From NCBI GenBank assembly GCA_002849045.2, contig NCRO01000079.1, positions 1-25,969 of the forward strand: a stretch of DNA of 25,969 nt. The letters run 5' to 3'. The position numbers were made by a program, and so were the translations under genes. The stretch's first letter is position 1, and each line of letters begins with the position of its first letter. This document shows, in pieces, positions 9,297 to 17,485 of the stretch. The notes below the pieces were generated by a model. The model saw only the letters and a list, made by a program, of their open reading frames with translations, did no database searches and had not been told where the DNA came from. Source of the DNA: Candidatus Sediminicultor secundus. GTDB lineage: Bacteria > Atribacterota > JS1 > SB-45 > 34-128.

Positions 9297-10493
9297 TTGG
9301 TGGTGAAAAATTTGATAAATATAAAAAGAAAGAGAATAATTACTTTAATTTCGATTTTTGTCTTGGTTTCTATAATAAGTGGATTTCTATTTTATAATGT
9401 TAGGGCAAATGGCAAGACCAATGAAGAGGAACTATTTACTAACTTAGAGCCTTTCTTTGAAGCTTTAAATTTAGTAAGATTTGAATACATAAAGAAGGAC
9501 ATAAATTTAGATAAAGTTATTCAGGGGGCCATAAGAGGTATGCTTAAAGCCCTTGATGATCCCTATACTCGTTATATGGATCCTCAAGCTCTTAAAAGGG
9601 AGCAGGAAGATATGTTTTTAGGTCATTTCGGAGGGTTAGGGATAATTATCTCTATAAAAGATGATCAATTAACTATAATCTCTCCCATTGAGGATACCCC
9701 GGCTTATAGAGCAGGAATAAAAGCAGGAGATAAGATAGTGGAGATTGATGGAAAATCAACAGAAGGAATTGAGTTAAATGAAGCAGTTGATATTCTAAGG
9801 GGGGAGAAAGGTACCGAGGTTACCTTGGGAATTAAGAGAGAGAATGTAGAGGAGATTTTAGAGATTACTATAATACGAGATATCATCGAAGTTAAAGCGG
9901 TAAAAAATAAAGTAATGGGTAAGAATAATAACCTTGGCTATATCCGAATTACCACTTTTAATGTGAATACCGAGCCTGAACTAAAAGAAGTACTAAATGA
10001 ATTTAAAAAAGATAGTAATATTCAGGGGATTATTCTCGACTTACGTAATAATCCGGGAGGGTTGTTGGATAGTGCCATAGGGGTTGCCAGTAAATTTGTA
10101 GAAGAAGGACCTATTGTTCATATTAAGGATAGAGACGGGATAGTAGCTACTATAGAATCCAGGGGGAATAAATATCCCCAATGGCCTTTATTTGTGCTGG
10201 TAAATAAGGGAAGTGCAAGTGCTTCAGAGATTGTAGCTGGAGCGGTTCAGGATTCTGGAAGAGGGAAATTGTTAGGAGAGAGAACATTTGGTAAGGGAGT
10301 AGTTCAGCAGGTCTTTAATTTATCTTATGGCTCGGGAGTTACTATTACCACTTCTGAATATTTTACCCCTAGCGAGCGTTCTATAAATCATATCGGGATT
10401 GAACCGGATATATTAGTAGAACCGGTAGAAGATAGCGAGCAGGATATGCAATTAAATAAGGCAATACAGTTATTGGAAGAGGAATTAAGATAG
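9297..10493 (+). CDS. C-terminal processing protease, S41 family (CtpA/CtpB-like)
   Basis: A 398-residue secreted or membrane-anchored serine protease. The hydrophobic anchor is at about 14-34. The N-terminal helical region has DDPYTRYMDP at 87-96, a PDZ domain spans about 105-195 (GGLGIIIS, PAYRAGIKAGDKIVEIDG), and the S41 protease domain about 205-375. The catalytic dyad is S308 in GSASASEI and K333 in FGKGVVQQ, with Q337 completing the triad; the spacings match B. subtilis CtpB (S309, K334, Q338). The start is uncertain: TTG at 9297 and GTG at 9300 and 9303 are all possible and no clear ribosome site is present. Such genes often follow ftsEX and envC. Confidence 0.92.
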   Translation: MVVKNLINIKRKRIITLISIFVLVSIISGFLFYNVRANGKTNEEELFTNLEPFFEALNLVRFEYIKKDINLDKVIQGAIRGMLKALDDPYTRYMDPQALKREQEDMFLGHFGGLGIIISIKDDQLTIISPIEDTPAYRAGIKAGDKIVEIDGKSTEGIELNEAVDILRGEKGTEVTLGIKRENVEEILEITIIRDIIEVKAVKNKVMGKNNNLGYIRITTFNVNTEPELKEVLNEFKKDSNIQGIILDLRNNPGGLLDSAIGVASKFVEEGPIVHIKDRDGIVATIESRGNKYPQWPLFVLVNKGSASASEIVAGAVQDSGRGKLLGERTFGKGVVQQVFNLSYGSGVTITTSEYFTPSERSINHIGIEPDILVEPVEDSEQDMQLNKAIQLLEEELR

Positions 10494-10510
10494 TATTTAA
10501 TAAAATATAA

Positions 10511-10815
10511 CGAAAAACGAAAAGGGCAAAACGTAAAACCATAGCTCAAAATTAAAAATTTACATATATTGTTTTACTCTTGAGTATTACCTTTCTTATC
10601 TCGCATACTATATAGTAAAAACGAAAAGATAAAGAAGCAAAAACTAAAATTTAAAATTTAGTATTGAGAGAAAAAGTTTTGCGTTTTGAATTATGGTTTT
10701 TCGCTTTTAGCTTTAAGCTTTTAACTGTAAACCGTGACAACTGAAAACCTGAATTTAATGCTAACGACTATTCACTATTCACTAACGACTAATTTAACCA
10801 GTTAACTAAGCAACT
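10511..10815. repeat. Intergenic inverted word repeats (TTTTCG and TAACGACTA families)
   Basis: This gap of about 350 bases has no gene. AAAAACGAAAAGGGCAAAAC and CCATAGCTCAAAATT (10513-10550) face the inverted, diverged copy AGTTTTGCGTTTTGAATTAT and GGTTTTTCGCTTTT (10675-10708). Further on, GCTAACGACTATTCACTATT and CACTAACGACTAATTTAACC (10759-10798) are the same words as at 841-864 and 1051-1094. A GTTAACTAAGCAACTAGCTA run follows. I see no terminator or promoter of normal quality. Confidence 0.55.
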
Positions 10816-10843
10816 AGCTAACTAAATTGAAAGGAACTTTATT

Positions 10844-11761
10844 TTGAAGAAGAGCCAAAGAGAAATTATAAATGTTACTGCTTTAGTAATTATTTTGGTT
10901 ATAGCTTTTAGTATTTCTAATTTATTCGATAAGTCTATTAAGGAAGAAAATAGACTTCGTAATGCCCAAAATGCTAATCAAACGACTACCAATGAAGTAG
11001 AATTGGAAGTAAAGGAACCTGAAGAAACCACTTATGACAGCGAACAATATACAGATTTAATAGTTAATGATTTAGCCTCTTCAGAAGAAGAAATACATTT
11101 TTCTCCCAAAGTAGCTTTTATAATAGATGATTTGGGATATGAAACAGAAGTGGCGAAAAAAATAATGGAGTTGGAATTTCCTGTGGCACTATCTATATTA
11201 CCTTTTCTCAGATATTCTGAATTTATTGCAGAAGAAGGTAAAAAAAATAATCAAGAAATTATGTTGCATTTACCCATGGAGTCCAGTAATTCTTCTGCTA
11301 ACCCCGGACCTGGAGCTATTAAATTCTATATGTCGGAAGAAGAAATTAGACAGGCTGTCAGAGACTGTATTTTAAATTTCCCTTATATTATAGGGGCTAA
11401 TAATCATATGGGTTCAAAGATTACCGAAGATAGAAAAATAATGAAGATAATTTTAGAGGAAATTAGGGAATATAATTTATTTTTTATAGATAGTATAACC
11501 AGCAAGGATTCTATTGCTTACGAGGTTGCTCAAGAGATGGGAATTAAGGCTGCAACAAGGTCAGTCTTTTTGGATAATGAGAATGATATGGAATATATTA
11601 AAGGACAGATGTTAGAAGTTAAAGAGACTGCCTTAAGAGCAGGAGAGGTTATTGCTATTGGTCATAGCCGGATAAATACATTTTATGTACTGAAGAGGAT
11701 GGTTCCTGAATTGATTAAAGCAGGAATAGAAGTAGTCCCGGTTTCAGAACTAGTTAAATAA
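10844..11761 (+). CDS. Divergent polysaccharide deacetylase family protein (YibQ/DUF610-like)
   Basis: A 305-residue secreted protein. The N-terminal signal anchor is at about 8-28, followed by an acidic low-complexity linker (about 32-85) and the catalytic-fold domain (about 88-303). Motifs of this divergent NodB-like family are FIIDDLGY at 92-99, LSILPF at 116-121, MLHLPMES at 140-147, NNHMGSK at 186-192, FIDSITS at 214-220 and AIGHSR at 271-276. In Proteobacteria the homologue lies beside envC and ctpA, the same order seen here, which links it to peptidoglycan metabolism; the enzymatic activity is not settled. The start is TTG, preceded by AAAGGAAC. Confidence 0.87.
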   Translation: MKKSQREIINVTALVIILVIAFSISNLFDKSIKEENRLRNAQNANQTTTNEVELEVKEPEETTYDSEQYTDLIVNDLASSEEEIHFSPKVAFIIDDLGYETEVAKKIMELEFPVALSILPFLRYSEFIAEEGKKNNQEIMLHLPMESSNSSANPGPGAIKFYMSEEEIRQAVRDCILNFPYIIGANNHMGSKITEDRKIMKIILEEIREYNLFFIDSITSKDSIAYEVAQEMGIKAATRSVFLDNENDMEYIKGQMLEVKETALRAGEVIAIGHSRINTFYVLKRMVPELIKAGIEVVPVSELVK

Positions 11762-12255
11762 GTCCTGTAAAAAATTTTGGGCCCTTACTATCTATTTTCC
11801 AGAACCTACCCTCATGAAGTTAGGAGCACAAGTTTTACAAGAAAGACATTAGTAATATAAATGTTCTGCGCTTTTTTTCTCTAACTCTTTTTCTTCACGC
11901 GATACTCGATACGCAATACGCGATACCAACTTGAAATTTCTAATTAATAAAAAATTGTGTTATTAATGCTTTTATATTATAATAATTTTGTTTCTTAATA
12001 AAAGTAGTGTATCTCATATATTGTATCGCGTATGTAATTGGTTGGTTAGCTAATTAATAAATTAATATTAAATCAGTTAACTAACATCTAAGGGAAAAGT
12101 TTTGAATTTTAAATTATAGCTTTTCGTTTTTCGCTTTAAGTTTTTGCTTAATTAGTATAAGCTTTTTTAATTCAAAACTATACGCTAAACGCTACCCGCT
12201 ATACTGCTATACTATATACTATCGACTATATACTAACGACTAATAAGGGTGGAGG
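11762..12255. repeat. Gene-free gap with facing CGCGATAC repeats and TTTTCG words before gltX
   Basis: About 500 bases without a gene. A weak hairpin (GACATT at 11845-11850 with AATGTT at 11860-11865) followed by CTGCGCTTTTTTT may terminate the preceding gene. CACGCGATACTCGATACGCA plus ATACGCGATA (11896-11925) faces the inverted counterpart GTGTATCTCATATATTGTAT plus CGCGTATG (12006-12033). Next come TTTTGAATTTTAAATTATAG with TTTTCGTTTTTCGC (12100-12134), a copy of the words at 10675-10708, then GCTATACTGCTATACTATAT and ACTAACGACTAATAA before the gltX ribosome site. I looked for a T-box leader for gltX and found none. Confidence 0.5.
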
Positions 12256-12259
12256 AAGA

Positions 12260-13747
12260 ATGGAAGACAAAAAAATACGGGTTAGGTTTGCCCCCAGCCC
12301 AACTGGTTATTTACATATTGGAGGAGCTCGAACGGCTTTATTTAATTGGCTTTATGCCAGACATTGTAAAGGGACTTTTGTTTTGCGTATTGAAGATACC
12401 GACCAAGCAAGGTCTACCGAAGAAGCAGTAAATGTGATATTGGAAGGCATGAAATGGTTGGATTTAGATTGGGATGAAGGTCCCGGAAAAGGCGGGGAAT
12501 ATAGTCCCTATTATCAGATGCAACGATTGCATCTTTATCAGAAATATGCTGAGCAATTATTGAAAGACCAAAAAGCCTACTATTGTTATTGTAGCAGAGA
12601 AGAGCTAGCCGAAAGTAGAGAGAAGCAGGCAAGGGGAAGTAAACCACTTAAATATGATAGACATTGTTTGAGCCTTAGTGAAGAGGAAGAGAAAAAATAT
12701 GAAGCAGAAGGTAGAAAACCGGTAATAAGACTTAAAATTCCTGCCAAGGAAATTGCCTTTAATGACCTATTAAGGGGTGAAGTAACTTTTGATGGTGGGC
12801 TGTTAAGTGATTTTGTAATCATGAAATCAGACGGAATTCCTACTTATAATTATGCGGTAGTCATTGATGATGCCTTAATGAAGATTACCAACGTTATGAG
12901 AGGAGATGACCATATTTCTAATACTCCCAAACAGATAGTAATATATGAAGCCTTGGGATTTGATGTGCCAAAATTTGCTCATATCCCCATGATTATGGGA
13001 CAAGATCACACCAGGCTGAGTAAGCGTCATGGAGCTACTTCAGTTATGGAATATAAAAAAATGGGCTATATACCGGAGGCGGTAGTAAATTATATTGCGC
13101 ATTTAGGTTGGTCTTCTGGCGATAAAAGGGAGATATTCACAAAAGAAGAATTAATTAAAGAATTTACTCTGGATAAAATTTCCAAACATGCCGCTGTTTT
13201 TAGTATGGAAAAACTAAATTGGTTTAATAGTGAATATTTAAAGAATATGTCTATCGATTCCTTAACCAAAATGATTCTTCCCTTTCTTAAAGAAGCTAAT
13301 TATATTGAAAAAGAAGAAGGTCTTTCTCCGATAAAAAATGAGTACATAAAAGAAGTGATAAAATTGATGCAGGGAAGGATTAAAAATTTTTCTCAGTTTA
13401 TTGACTATGCGGATTATTTTTTTGTGGATAAAATAGATATTGAACCCCAGGCCTTTGATAGCGTATTAAACAAAGAAGGTGTACCAGGTATTTTACAGGC
13501 TTTAAAGGAAAAGCTTTCTTCCCTTAAATGTTGGGATGAAGAAAGTATTGAAGATGCAGTAAGAAAAGTTGCCTTTTCTTTACAAATAAAGGGCGGTCAA
13601 ATAATCCATCCTACTCGGGTTTCGCTTAGCGGTAAAAAAGTAGGCCCTGGTTTGTTTGAATTTATGGTAGTGTTGGGTCAGGACAAGAGTGTTAAACGTT
13701 TAAAAGAAGCTATAGAAAAAATAGAAGAAGTGAAAAAAAGTAATTAA
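12260..13747 (+). CDS. gltX: Glutamyl-tRNA synthetase (class I)
   Basis: A 495-residue enzyme that charges tRNA-Glu and, in bacteria lacking GlnRS, also mischarges tRNA-Gln for GatCAB. The class I HIGH motif reads GYLHIGGAR at 16-24 and KMSKS reads RLSKRHG at 252-258. The family blocks RFAPSPTG (9-16), IEDTD, YNYAVVIDD and MRGDDHISNTP are intact. A zinc-site-like CYC (109-111) is followed by YDRHC at 133-137. The C-terminal half is the anticodon-binding helical domain. ATG is preceded by GGTGGAGGA. The next two genes downstream are tRNA-Gln and tRNA-Glu, both potential substrates; whether the enzyme is discriminating cannot be read from the sequence. Confidence 0.97.
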   Translation: MEDKKIRVRFAPSPTGYLHIGGARTALFNWLYARHCKGTFVLRIEDTDQARSTEEAVNVILEGMKWLDLDWDEGPGKGGEYSPYYQMQRLHLYQKYAEQLLKDQKAYYCYCSREELAESREKQARGSKPLKYDRHCLSLSEEEEKKYEAEGRKPVIRLKIPAKEIAFNDLLRGEVTFDGGLLSDFVIMKSDGIPTYNYAVVIDDALMKITNVMRGDDHISNTPKQIVIYEALGFDVPKFAHIPMIMGQDHTRLSKRHGATSVMEYKKMGYIPEAVVNYIAHLGWSSGDKREIFTKEELIKEFTLDKISKHAAVFSMEKLNWFNSEYLKNMSIDSLTKMILPFLKEANYIEKEEGLSPIKNEYIKEVIKLMQGRIKNFSQFIDYADYFFVDKIDIEPQAFDSVLNKEGVPGILQALKEKLSSLKCWDEESIEDAVRKVAFSLQIKGGQIIHPTRVSLSGKKVGPGLFEFMVVLGQDKSVKRLKEAIEKIEEVKKSN

Positions 13748-13809
13748 TTAGACTTTCCAAATGACATGATTTAGTATAAAATATAAAAAAGAAAAAATTA
13801 TAATAGAGT

Positions 13810-13883
13810 TGAGGGATCGTCTAGTGGTAGGACACCAGACTCTGGATCTGGGAGCGGTGGTTCGAGCCCACCTCCCTCAGCCA
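13810..13883 (+). tRNA. tRNA-Gln (anticodon CTG)
   Basis: A full cloverleaf of 74 bases with encoded CCA. Acceptor TGAGGGA pairs with TCCCTCA, with discriminator G. The anticodon arm is CCAGA-CTCTGGA-TCTGG, giving anticodon CTG (codon CAG). The T arm has GGTTCGAGCC. The U1-A72 first pair is typical of bacterial tRNA-Gln and supports the identity. It lies 62 bases after gltX. Confidence 0.95.
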
Positions 13884-13925
13884 TTCTATTATAATTATAA
13901 TATTAAATTAATCTATATGATTATG

Positions 13926-14000
13926 GGCGCAATCGAATAGTGGTTAATTCAGCTGGCTCTCAATCAGCAAACGGGGGTTCAATTCCCCCTTGCGCCACCA
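13926..14000 (+). tRNA. tRNA-Glu (anticodon CTC)
   Basis: A full cloverleaf of 75 bases with encoded CCA. Acceptor GGCGCAA pairs with TTGCGCC, with discriminator A. The anticodon arm is GCTGG-CTCTCAA-TCAGC, giving anticodon CTC (codon GAG). The T arm is GGGGGTTCAATTCCCCC. It follows tRNA-Gln by 42 bases, so the two are probably one transcript. Confidence 0.95.
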
Positions 14001-14033
14001 ATTTTTCTAAAAGTAAAATATAAGTTTAAGCTG

Positions 14034-14057
14034 AGCAGGAATTACCTGCTTTTTTTA
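14034..14057 (+). terminator. Terminator after the tRNA pair
   Basis: AGCAGG-AATTA-CCTGCT followed by a T run of seven (to 14057). It lies 33 bases after tRNA-Glu and before the greA ribosome site. Confidence 0.75.
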
Positions 14058-14112
14058 TAATATAAAATATTATAATGACCGGTAAAATTGATAAGATAAA
14101 GGAGGGAGAAAA

Positions 14113-14583
14113 GTGAACAATAACGGAATATTTTTTAGCAAGGAAGGTTTGAAGAATTTAAAAAAAGAGATAAAGTGTTTAGAGGGAGCAAAAAGAAAAG
14201 AGATACAAGAAGACATTAGTCAAGCTTTAGAGTATGGAGATATAACTGAAAATGCAGAATATAATATTGCTCAGGAAGCTCAACGTATGAACGAAATAAA
14301 TATTGTTAGATTAAAGCAAAAGTTAAGTCGGGCAAAAGTAGTAGACGAAGATTGTTGTACGGAAGGGATTGGTATTGGCACAACTTTAAAGCTAAAAAAT
14401 TTAGGTTCCGGAGAAGAAATCGAATATATTCTTGTTCCGGACGATCAAATAGATTTTGCTCAGAATAAAATATCCCTAAATTCTCCCTTAGGGCAAGCCT
14501 TTTTAGGTCACCAGGAAGGAGAAGAGGTAGAGATTGAAGTTCCTATTGGAATATTAAGATATAAAATATTAAAAATATTATAA
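14113..14583 (+). CDS. greA: Transcription elongation factor GreA
   Basis: A 156-residue transcript-cleavage factor for paused RNA polymerase. The N-terminal antiparallel coiled coil (about 8-78) carries the conserved tip motif as GDITENAEY, whose Asp and Glu residues coordinate the catalytic Mg2+. The C-terminal FKBP-like domain (about 82-156) ends with NKISLNSPLGQAFLGHQEG and the usual VEIEVP strand. Normal length for the family. The start is GTG after GGAGGGA. It overlaps the next gene by one base (TAATG), implying coupled translation. Confidence 0.93.
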   Translation: MNNNGIFFSKEGLKNLKKEIKCLEGAKRKEIQEDISQALEYGDITENAEYNIAQEAQRMNEINIVRLKQKLSRAKVVDEDCCTEGIGIGTTLKLKNLGSGEEIEYILVPDDQIDFAQNKISLNSPLGQAFLGHQEGEEVEIEVPIGILRYKILKIL

Positions 14584-15614
14584 TGAAAACCAAAATATTA
14601 GAAATAAATCCCAAAAGAATAGATTTAGCTAAGATTAAAATAGCTGCAGAAGAAATAAAAAAAGGTAACTTGGTAGCTTTCCCAACCGAAACAGTTTATG
14701 GATTGGGAGCAGATGTCCTCAATGAGAAAGCGGTTGCGAAAATATTTAAAGCCAAAGGAAGACCATTTAATGACCCTTTAATTGTCCATATTGCAGATGT
14801 AAAAGAGTTGAATAGATTATCCAAACATGTTCCTCCTGTGGCTTTAAAATTAGCTAAAGTATTCTGGCCTGGTCCTCTAACCTTAGTCCTTAAAAAATCT
14901 GAATTAGTTTCAGATATTATTACTGCAGACCTTGATACGGTAGCCATAAGAATGCCTGCTGATAATATTGCCTTGAGTCTAATTAGAGAAGCCCAAACTC
15001 CTATCGTTGCTCCCAGTGCCAATATTTTTGGAAGGACTAGTCCCACCAATGCTCAGCACGTAGAAGATGATTTAGGTGGGAAAATTGAGATGATTATTGA
15101 TGGAGGTAAGACAAAAGTAGGAGTAGAATCTACTGTTCTCGAAATAACCGCTAAACCGGTTCAAATGTTACGGGCAGGGGGAGTATCAGTAGAGCAATTA
15201 AAAGAAGTAATTGGTCAGGTAAAAATAGGAGAGAAATTGGAAAGAGGATTTCGTTCTCCCGGAATGTTAAATAGTCATTATTCTCCTCGAGCCAGATTAA
15301 TTTTAGTGGAAGAGAGAGAAGAAGCTCAAGTAAGAGAAGTTTTTAGATTGGCTTTAGAATATAAAGTACAAGGATTTAAAGTGGGGATAATGGCTAAAGA
15401 AGAAAATCAGAGCAAGTATAATGGATTTCAGGTTAAAGTAATTGGTAAAGGCAGTGAGTTAAACATTTGTGCAACAAATCTCTTCTCAACCTTAAGGAGC
15501 TTTGATAAAGAAGGGTTTGAGATTATTATTGCTGAAGGATTAGAAGAGCAGGGTTTGGGTCTGGCCATAATGGAGCGATTAAGAAAAGCCGCTGTTCCTA
15601 AATACGAATGTTAG
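14583..15614 (+). CDS. L-threonylcarbamoyladenylate synthase (Sua5/YwlC)
   Basis: A 343-residue enzyme that makes threonylcarbamoyl-AMP from Thr, bicarbonate and ATP for the t6A37 tRNA modification. The YrdC domain (about 10-210) has FPTETVYGLGAD near 36-47, KAKGRPFNDPLIVH, PGPLTLVL, VAIRMPAD, APSANIFGRTSPT and VGVESTVLE. The linker RSPGMLNSHYSPRA and a C-terminal Sua5 domain (about 245-343) make it the long Sua5 type and not the short YrdC form. It starts on the greA stop codon and depends on greA translation for initiation. Confidence 0.95.
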   Translation: MKTKILEINPKRIDLAKIKIAAEEIKKGNLVAFPTETVYGLGADVLNEKAVAKIFKAKGRPFNDPLIVHIADVKELNRLSKHVPPVALKLAKVFWPGPLTLVLKKSELVSDIITADLDTVAIRMPADNIALSLIREAQTPIVAPSANIFGRTSPTNAQHVEDDLGGKIEMIIDGGKTKVGVESTVLEITAKPVQMLRAGGVSVEQLKEVIGQVKIGEKLERGFRSPGMLNSHYSPRARLILVEEREEAQVREVFRLALEYKVQGFKVGIMAKEENQSKYNGFQVKVIGKGSELNICATNLFSTLRSFDKEGFEIIIAEGLEEQGLGLAIMERLRKAAVPKYEC

Positions 15615-15722
15615 TGTAAACTTTAATGGGGTAGTTAGATAAAGAAAAGAATATTTATTGCTTTTGTTTTTCGATTTTCTTTTTTCTCTAGTTCTTTTTC
15701 TTCACGCGATACGAAATAATAT

Positions 15723-15751
15723 TTGACAGAAACAGAAGGGTATGTTAGTAT
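15723..15751 (+). promoter_or_regulatory. Promoter of the aro operon
   Basis: A perfect -35 TTGACA (15723-15728), a 17-base spacer and TAGTAT (15746-15751) with TGT before it, giving an extended -10. Transcription would start near 15758, just ahead of the leader peptide ribosome site at 15765. Confidence 0.8.
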
Positions 15752-15778
15752 TTTAGAAAATGTTAAGGAGTATATAGG

Positions 15779-15871
15779 GTGGTTTCAAAAAGAGAATTTA
15801 CTAAATTAACAAATTCCTTTAATTTTTATTTTTACTATTATTCTACCGATGTTTATGCCTTAACATCTTAG
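15779..15871 (+). CDS. Phe/Tyr-rich leader peptide of the aro operon
   Basis: A 30-codon open frame with a GTG start 8 bases after AAGGAG (15765-15770). Residues 13-22 read SFNFYFYYYS, so three Phe and four Tyr fall within codons 14-21, with another Tyr at codon 26. The stop is TAG at 15869-15871. It stands between the promoter and a series of mutually exclusive hairpins, ahead of genes for chorismate and Phe/Tyr synthesis. This is the layout of an amino-acid attenuator, comparable in principle to the pheA leader of enteric bacteria. Codons 23-28 lie in the first arm of the RNA switch, so ribosome position can decide the fold. The function is inferred; the frame, ribosome site and codon run are directly seen. 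Confidence 0.8.
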   Translation: MVSKREFTKLTNSFNFYFYYYSTDVYALTS

Positions 15872-15978
15872 AAGTTTAAAATAAGATATCATAGGCACAG
15901 ACATCGGTTTTATGCCTATGATATCTTTATATATTTTTGTATATAAAGGTCATAGGTTTTCAAATTCCTATGGCCTTT
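15845..15978 (+). promoter_or_regulatory. Transcription attenuator with mutually exclusive hairpins
   Basis: Four arms are visible. Arm A (15845-15860, ACCGATGTTTATGCCT) pairs with the end of arm B (15893-15908) over 16 positions, with one mismatch and one wobble. Arm B (15883-15897, AAGATATCATAGGCA) pairs perfectly over 15 bases with arm C (15913-15927). CCTATGA in arm C (15915-15921) can pair with TCATAGG (15950-15956), the first half of the terminator. If the ribosome stalls on the Tyr/Phe codons, arm A is free, A:B forms, and C can hold the terminator open. If it reaches the stop codon it covers A, B:C forms and the terminator folds. This predicts expression on Phe/Tyr shortage. The pairings are seen, the logic is inferred. 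Confidence 0.72.
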
Positions 15979-15981
15979 TTT
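15945..15981 (+). terminator. Attenuator terminator of the aro leader
   Basis: AAAGGTCATAGG pairs with CCTATGGCCTTT around a 10-base loop, with one G-T wobble. The tract is T from 15976 to 15981 and then ATTTT. It lies 60 bases before aroH, inside the leader, so full-length operon RNA must read through it. Confidence 0.85.
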
Positions 15982-16040
15982 ATTTTGTAGGAAAATAACG
16001 CCTAACAACTGTACCCTGACACGAAAAAGGAGGTAAATAT

Positions 16041-16436
16041 ATGCTGGTTCGAGGAATAAGAGGAGCGATAACTGTAAATAGCAATACTAAAGAAGAGATT
16101 ATAGAAATCACCAAAGAGTTGCTGGTTGCTTTACAGAGAGAGAATAATTTTAAAATTGAAGATATAGTAAGTATTTTTTTCAGTATTACTCCTGATTTAA
16201 ATGCTGTTTTTCCGGCTCAAGCAGCGCGAGAATTAGGCTGGAACAAAGTTCCCCTTTTTGATTTACAAGAAATAGATGTTCCAGGTAGTTTACCCCGATG
16301 TATTCGAATATTAATTCAGATAAATTGTCAAAAAAGCCAACCAGAAATAAAACCTTGCTATTTGAGAGGGGCGAAAATATTAAGGAAAGATTTAATTAAA
16401 GAAACTTCAGACCAAAAGGAGGGTGAATTCAAGTGA
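16041..16436 (+). CDS. aroH: Chorismate mutase, AroH type
   Basis: A 131-residue trimeric-type chorismate mutase, converting chorismate to prephenate, the branch point to Phe and Tyr. It aligns with B. subtilis AroH throughout: [10 protein letters not shown] at 3-12 with R7, [20 protein letters not shown] at 48-67 with R63, [10 protein letters not shown] with E77, CIRI with R89, and Y107. These correspond to the active-site residues Arg7, Arg63, Glu78, Arg90 and Tyr108 of the B. subtilis enzyme. A strong site AAAGGAGG precedes the ATG. The stop overlaps the aroF start (GTGA), so the two are coupled. Confidence 0.95.
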   Translation: MLVRGIRGAITVNSNTKEEIIEITKELLVALQRENNFKIEDIVSIFFSITPDLNAVFPAQAARELGWNKVPLFDLQEIDVPGSLPRCIRILIQINCQKSQPEIKPCYLRGAKILRKDLIKETSDQKEGEFK

Positions 16437-17485
16437 TTATTGTGATGAACGGCAAGACTGATGATGCTGATGTAGAAAAAGTGATACAGAAATTACACGA
16501 AATGGGGCACAAAGTACACATCTCTCGGGGTGAAAGACGAATTGTTTTAGGAGTAATCGGAGATGTAGAAAATTTAGCTTCTGTACCCTTTTATGCCTTT
16601 AAGGGAGTAGAAGAGATTATCCGTATCATGAAACCTTATAAATTGGCCAGCAGAGAATTCAAGGATTTTGATACTATCGTTAAAGTAAAAGGCGTAACTA
16701 TTGGAGGGAAAGAAGTAGTAGTAATGGCCGGACCATGTGTGGTAGAAAATGAGAAACAAATATTTGAAACAGCTCAACAAGTGAAAGCTTCAGGAGCAAA
16801 GATATTAAGGGGAGGGGCCTTTAAACCTCGGACTTCTCCTTACAGCTTTCAGGGATTAGGGGAAGAAGGTTTAAAGTTGTTGGCTCAGGCGGGGGAAGAG
16901 ACAGGTTTAGCAGTTGTAACTGAGGTGATGTCGGTTAACCAGATAGAGCTGGTAGGCAGATATACCGATATATTTCAGGTAGGCGCTCGTAATATGCAAA
17001 ATTTTGTATTGCTAAAAGAATTGGGTAAAACCAAAAAACCAATATTATTAAAAAGAGGAATGGCAGCTACCATAGAGGAACTATTATTATCAGCAGAATA
17101 TATTTTGACTCAAGGAAATTATGAAGTAATATTATGTGAAAGAGGGATACGTACTTTTGAAGACTATACCCGTAATACTTTGGATTTAAGTGTAGTCCCT
17201 GCATTAAAGAGGTTGAGCCACTTGCCCATAATAGTAGATCCCAGCCATGCTACCGGCAGGTGGAGATTGGTTAGTCCAATGGCCAAGGCAGCTATAGCTA
17301 CTGGAGCAGATGGTCTCCTTATCGAAGTCCACCCTGACCCCAAAAGTGCACTTAGCGATGGAGCTCAGACTTTAAGACTCGATACTTTTGCTCAATTAAT
17401 GAAAGAATTAAGACCGATCATTCAGGCGGTAGGGCGAGAGTTGGGCATATCTGCTGAATATGATTTAGAGAGGATAAAAAATTAG
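16433..17485 (+). CDS. aroF: DAHP synthase with N-terminal regulatory domain
   Basis: A 350-residue enzyme joining PEP and erythrose 4-phosphate in the first shikimate step. Residues 1-70 are the ferredoxin-like domain of the Thermotoga-type enzyme, which in T. maritima mediates feedback inhibition by Phe and Tyr. The barrel follows: MAGPCVVE at 98-105 with metal ligand C102, [17 protein letters not shown] at 125-141, [36 protein letters not shown] and [12 protein letters not shown] start, four-base overlap with aroH, AAGGAGG just upstream. A Phe/Tyr-sensing domain here agrees with the Phe/Tyr leader peptide, giving control at both enzyme and transcript level. Confidence 0.96.
   Translation: MIIVMNGKTDDADVEKVIQKLHEMGHKVHISRGERRIVLGVIGDVENLASVPFYAFKGVEEIIRIMKPYKLASREFKDFDTIVKVKGVTIGGKEVVVMAGPCVVENEKQIFETAQQVKASGAKILRGGAFKPRTSPYSFQGLGEEGLKLLAQAGEETGLAVVTEVMSVNQIELVGRYTDIFQVGARNMQNFVLLKELGKTKKPILLKRGMAATIEELLLSAEYILTQGNYEVILCERGIRTFEDYTRNTLDLSVVPALKRLSHLPIIVDPSHATGRWRLVSPMAKAAIATGADGLLIEVHPDPKSALSDGAQTLRLDTFAQLMKELRPIIQAVGRELGISAEYDLERIKN

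Noticed and set aside
841..12242. CRISPR array from the recurring intergenic words
   Set aside because: The words are short, diverged, irregularly spaced and scattered over different gaps, without uniform spacers or cas genes.
11762..12255. Possible T-box or other riboswitch ahead of gltX
   Set aside because: No T-box core, no terminator/antiterminator pair; the gap is filled by dispersed word repeats.
15776..15782. AGGGTGG, resembling the T-box antiterminator core, in the aro leader
   Set aside because: The following ACCGCG part and the Stem I elements are absent, and the bases are explained by the GTG start region of the leader peptide.
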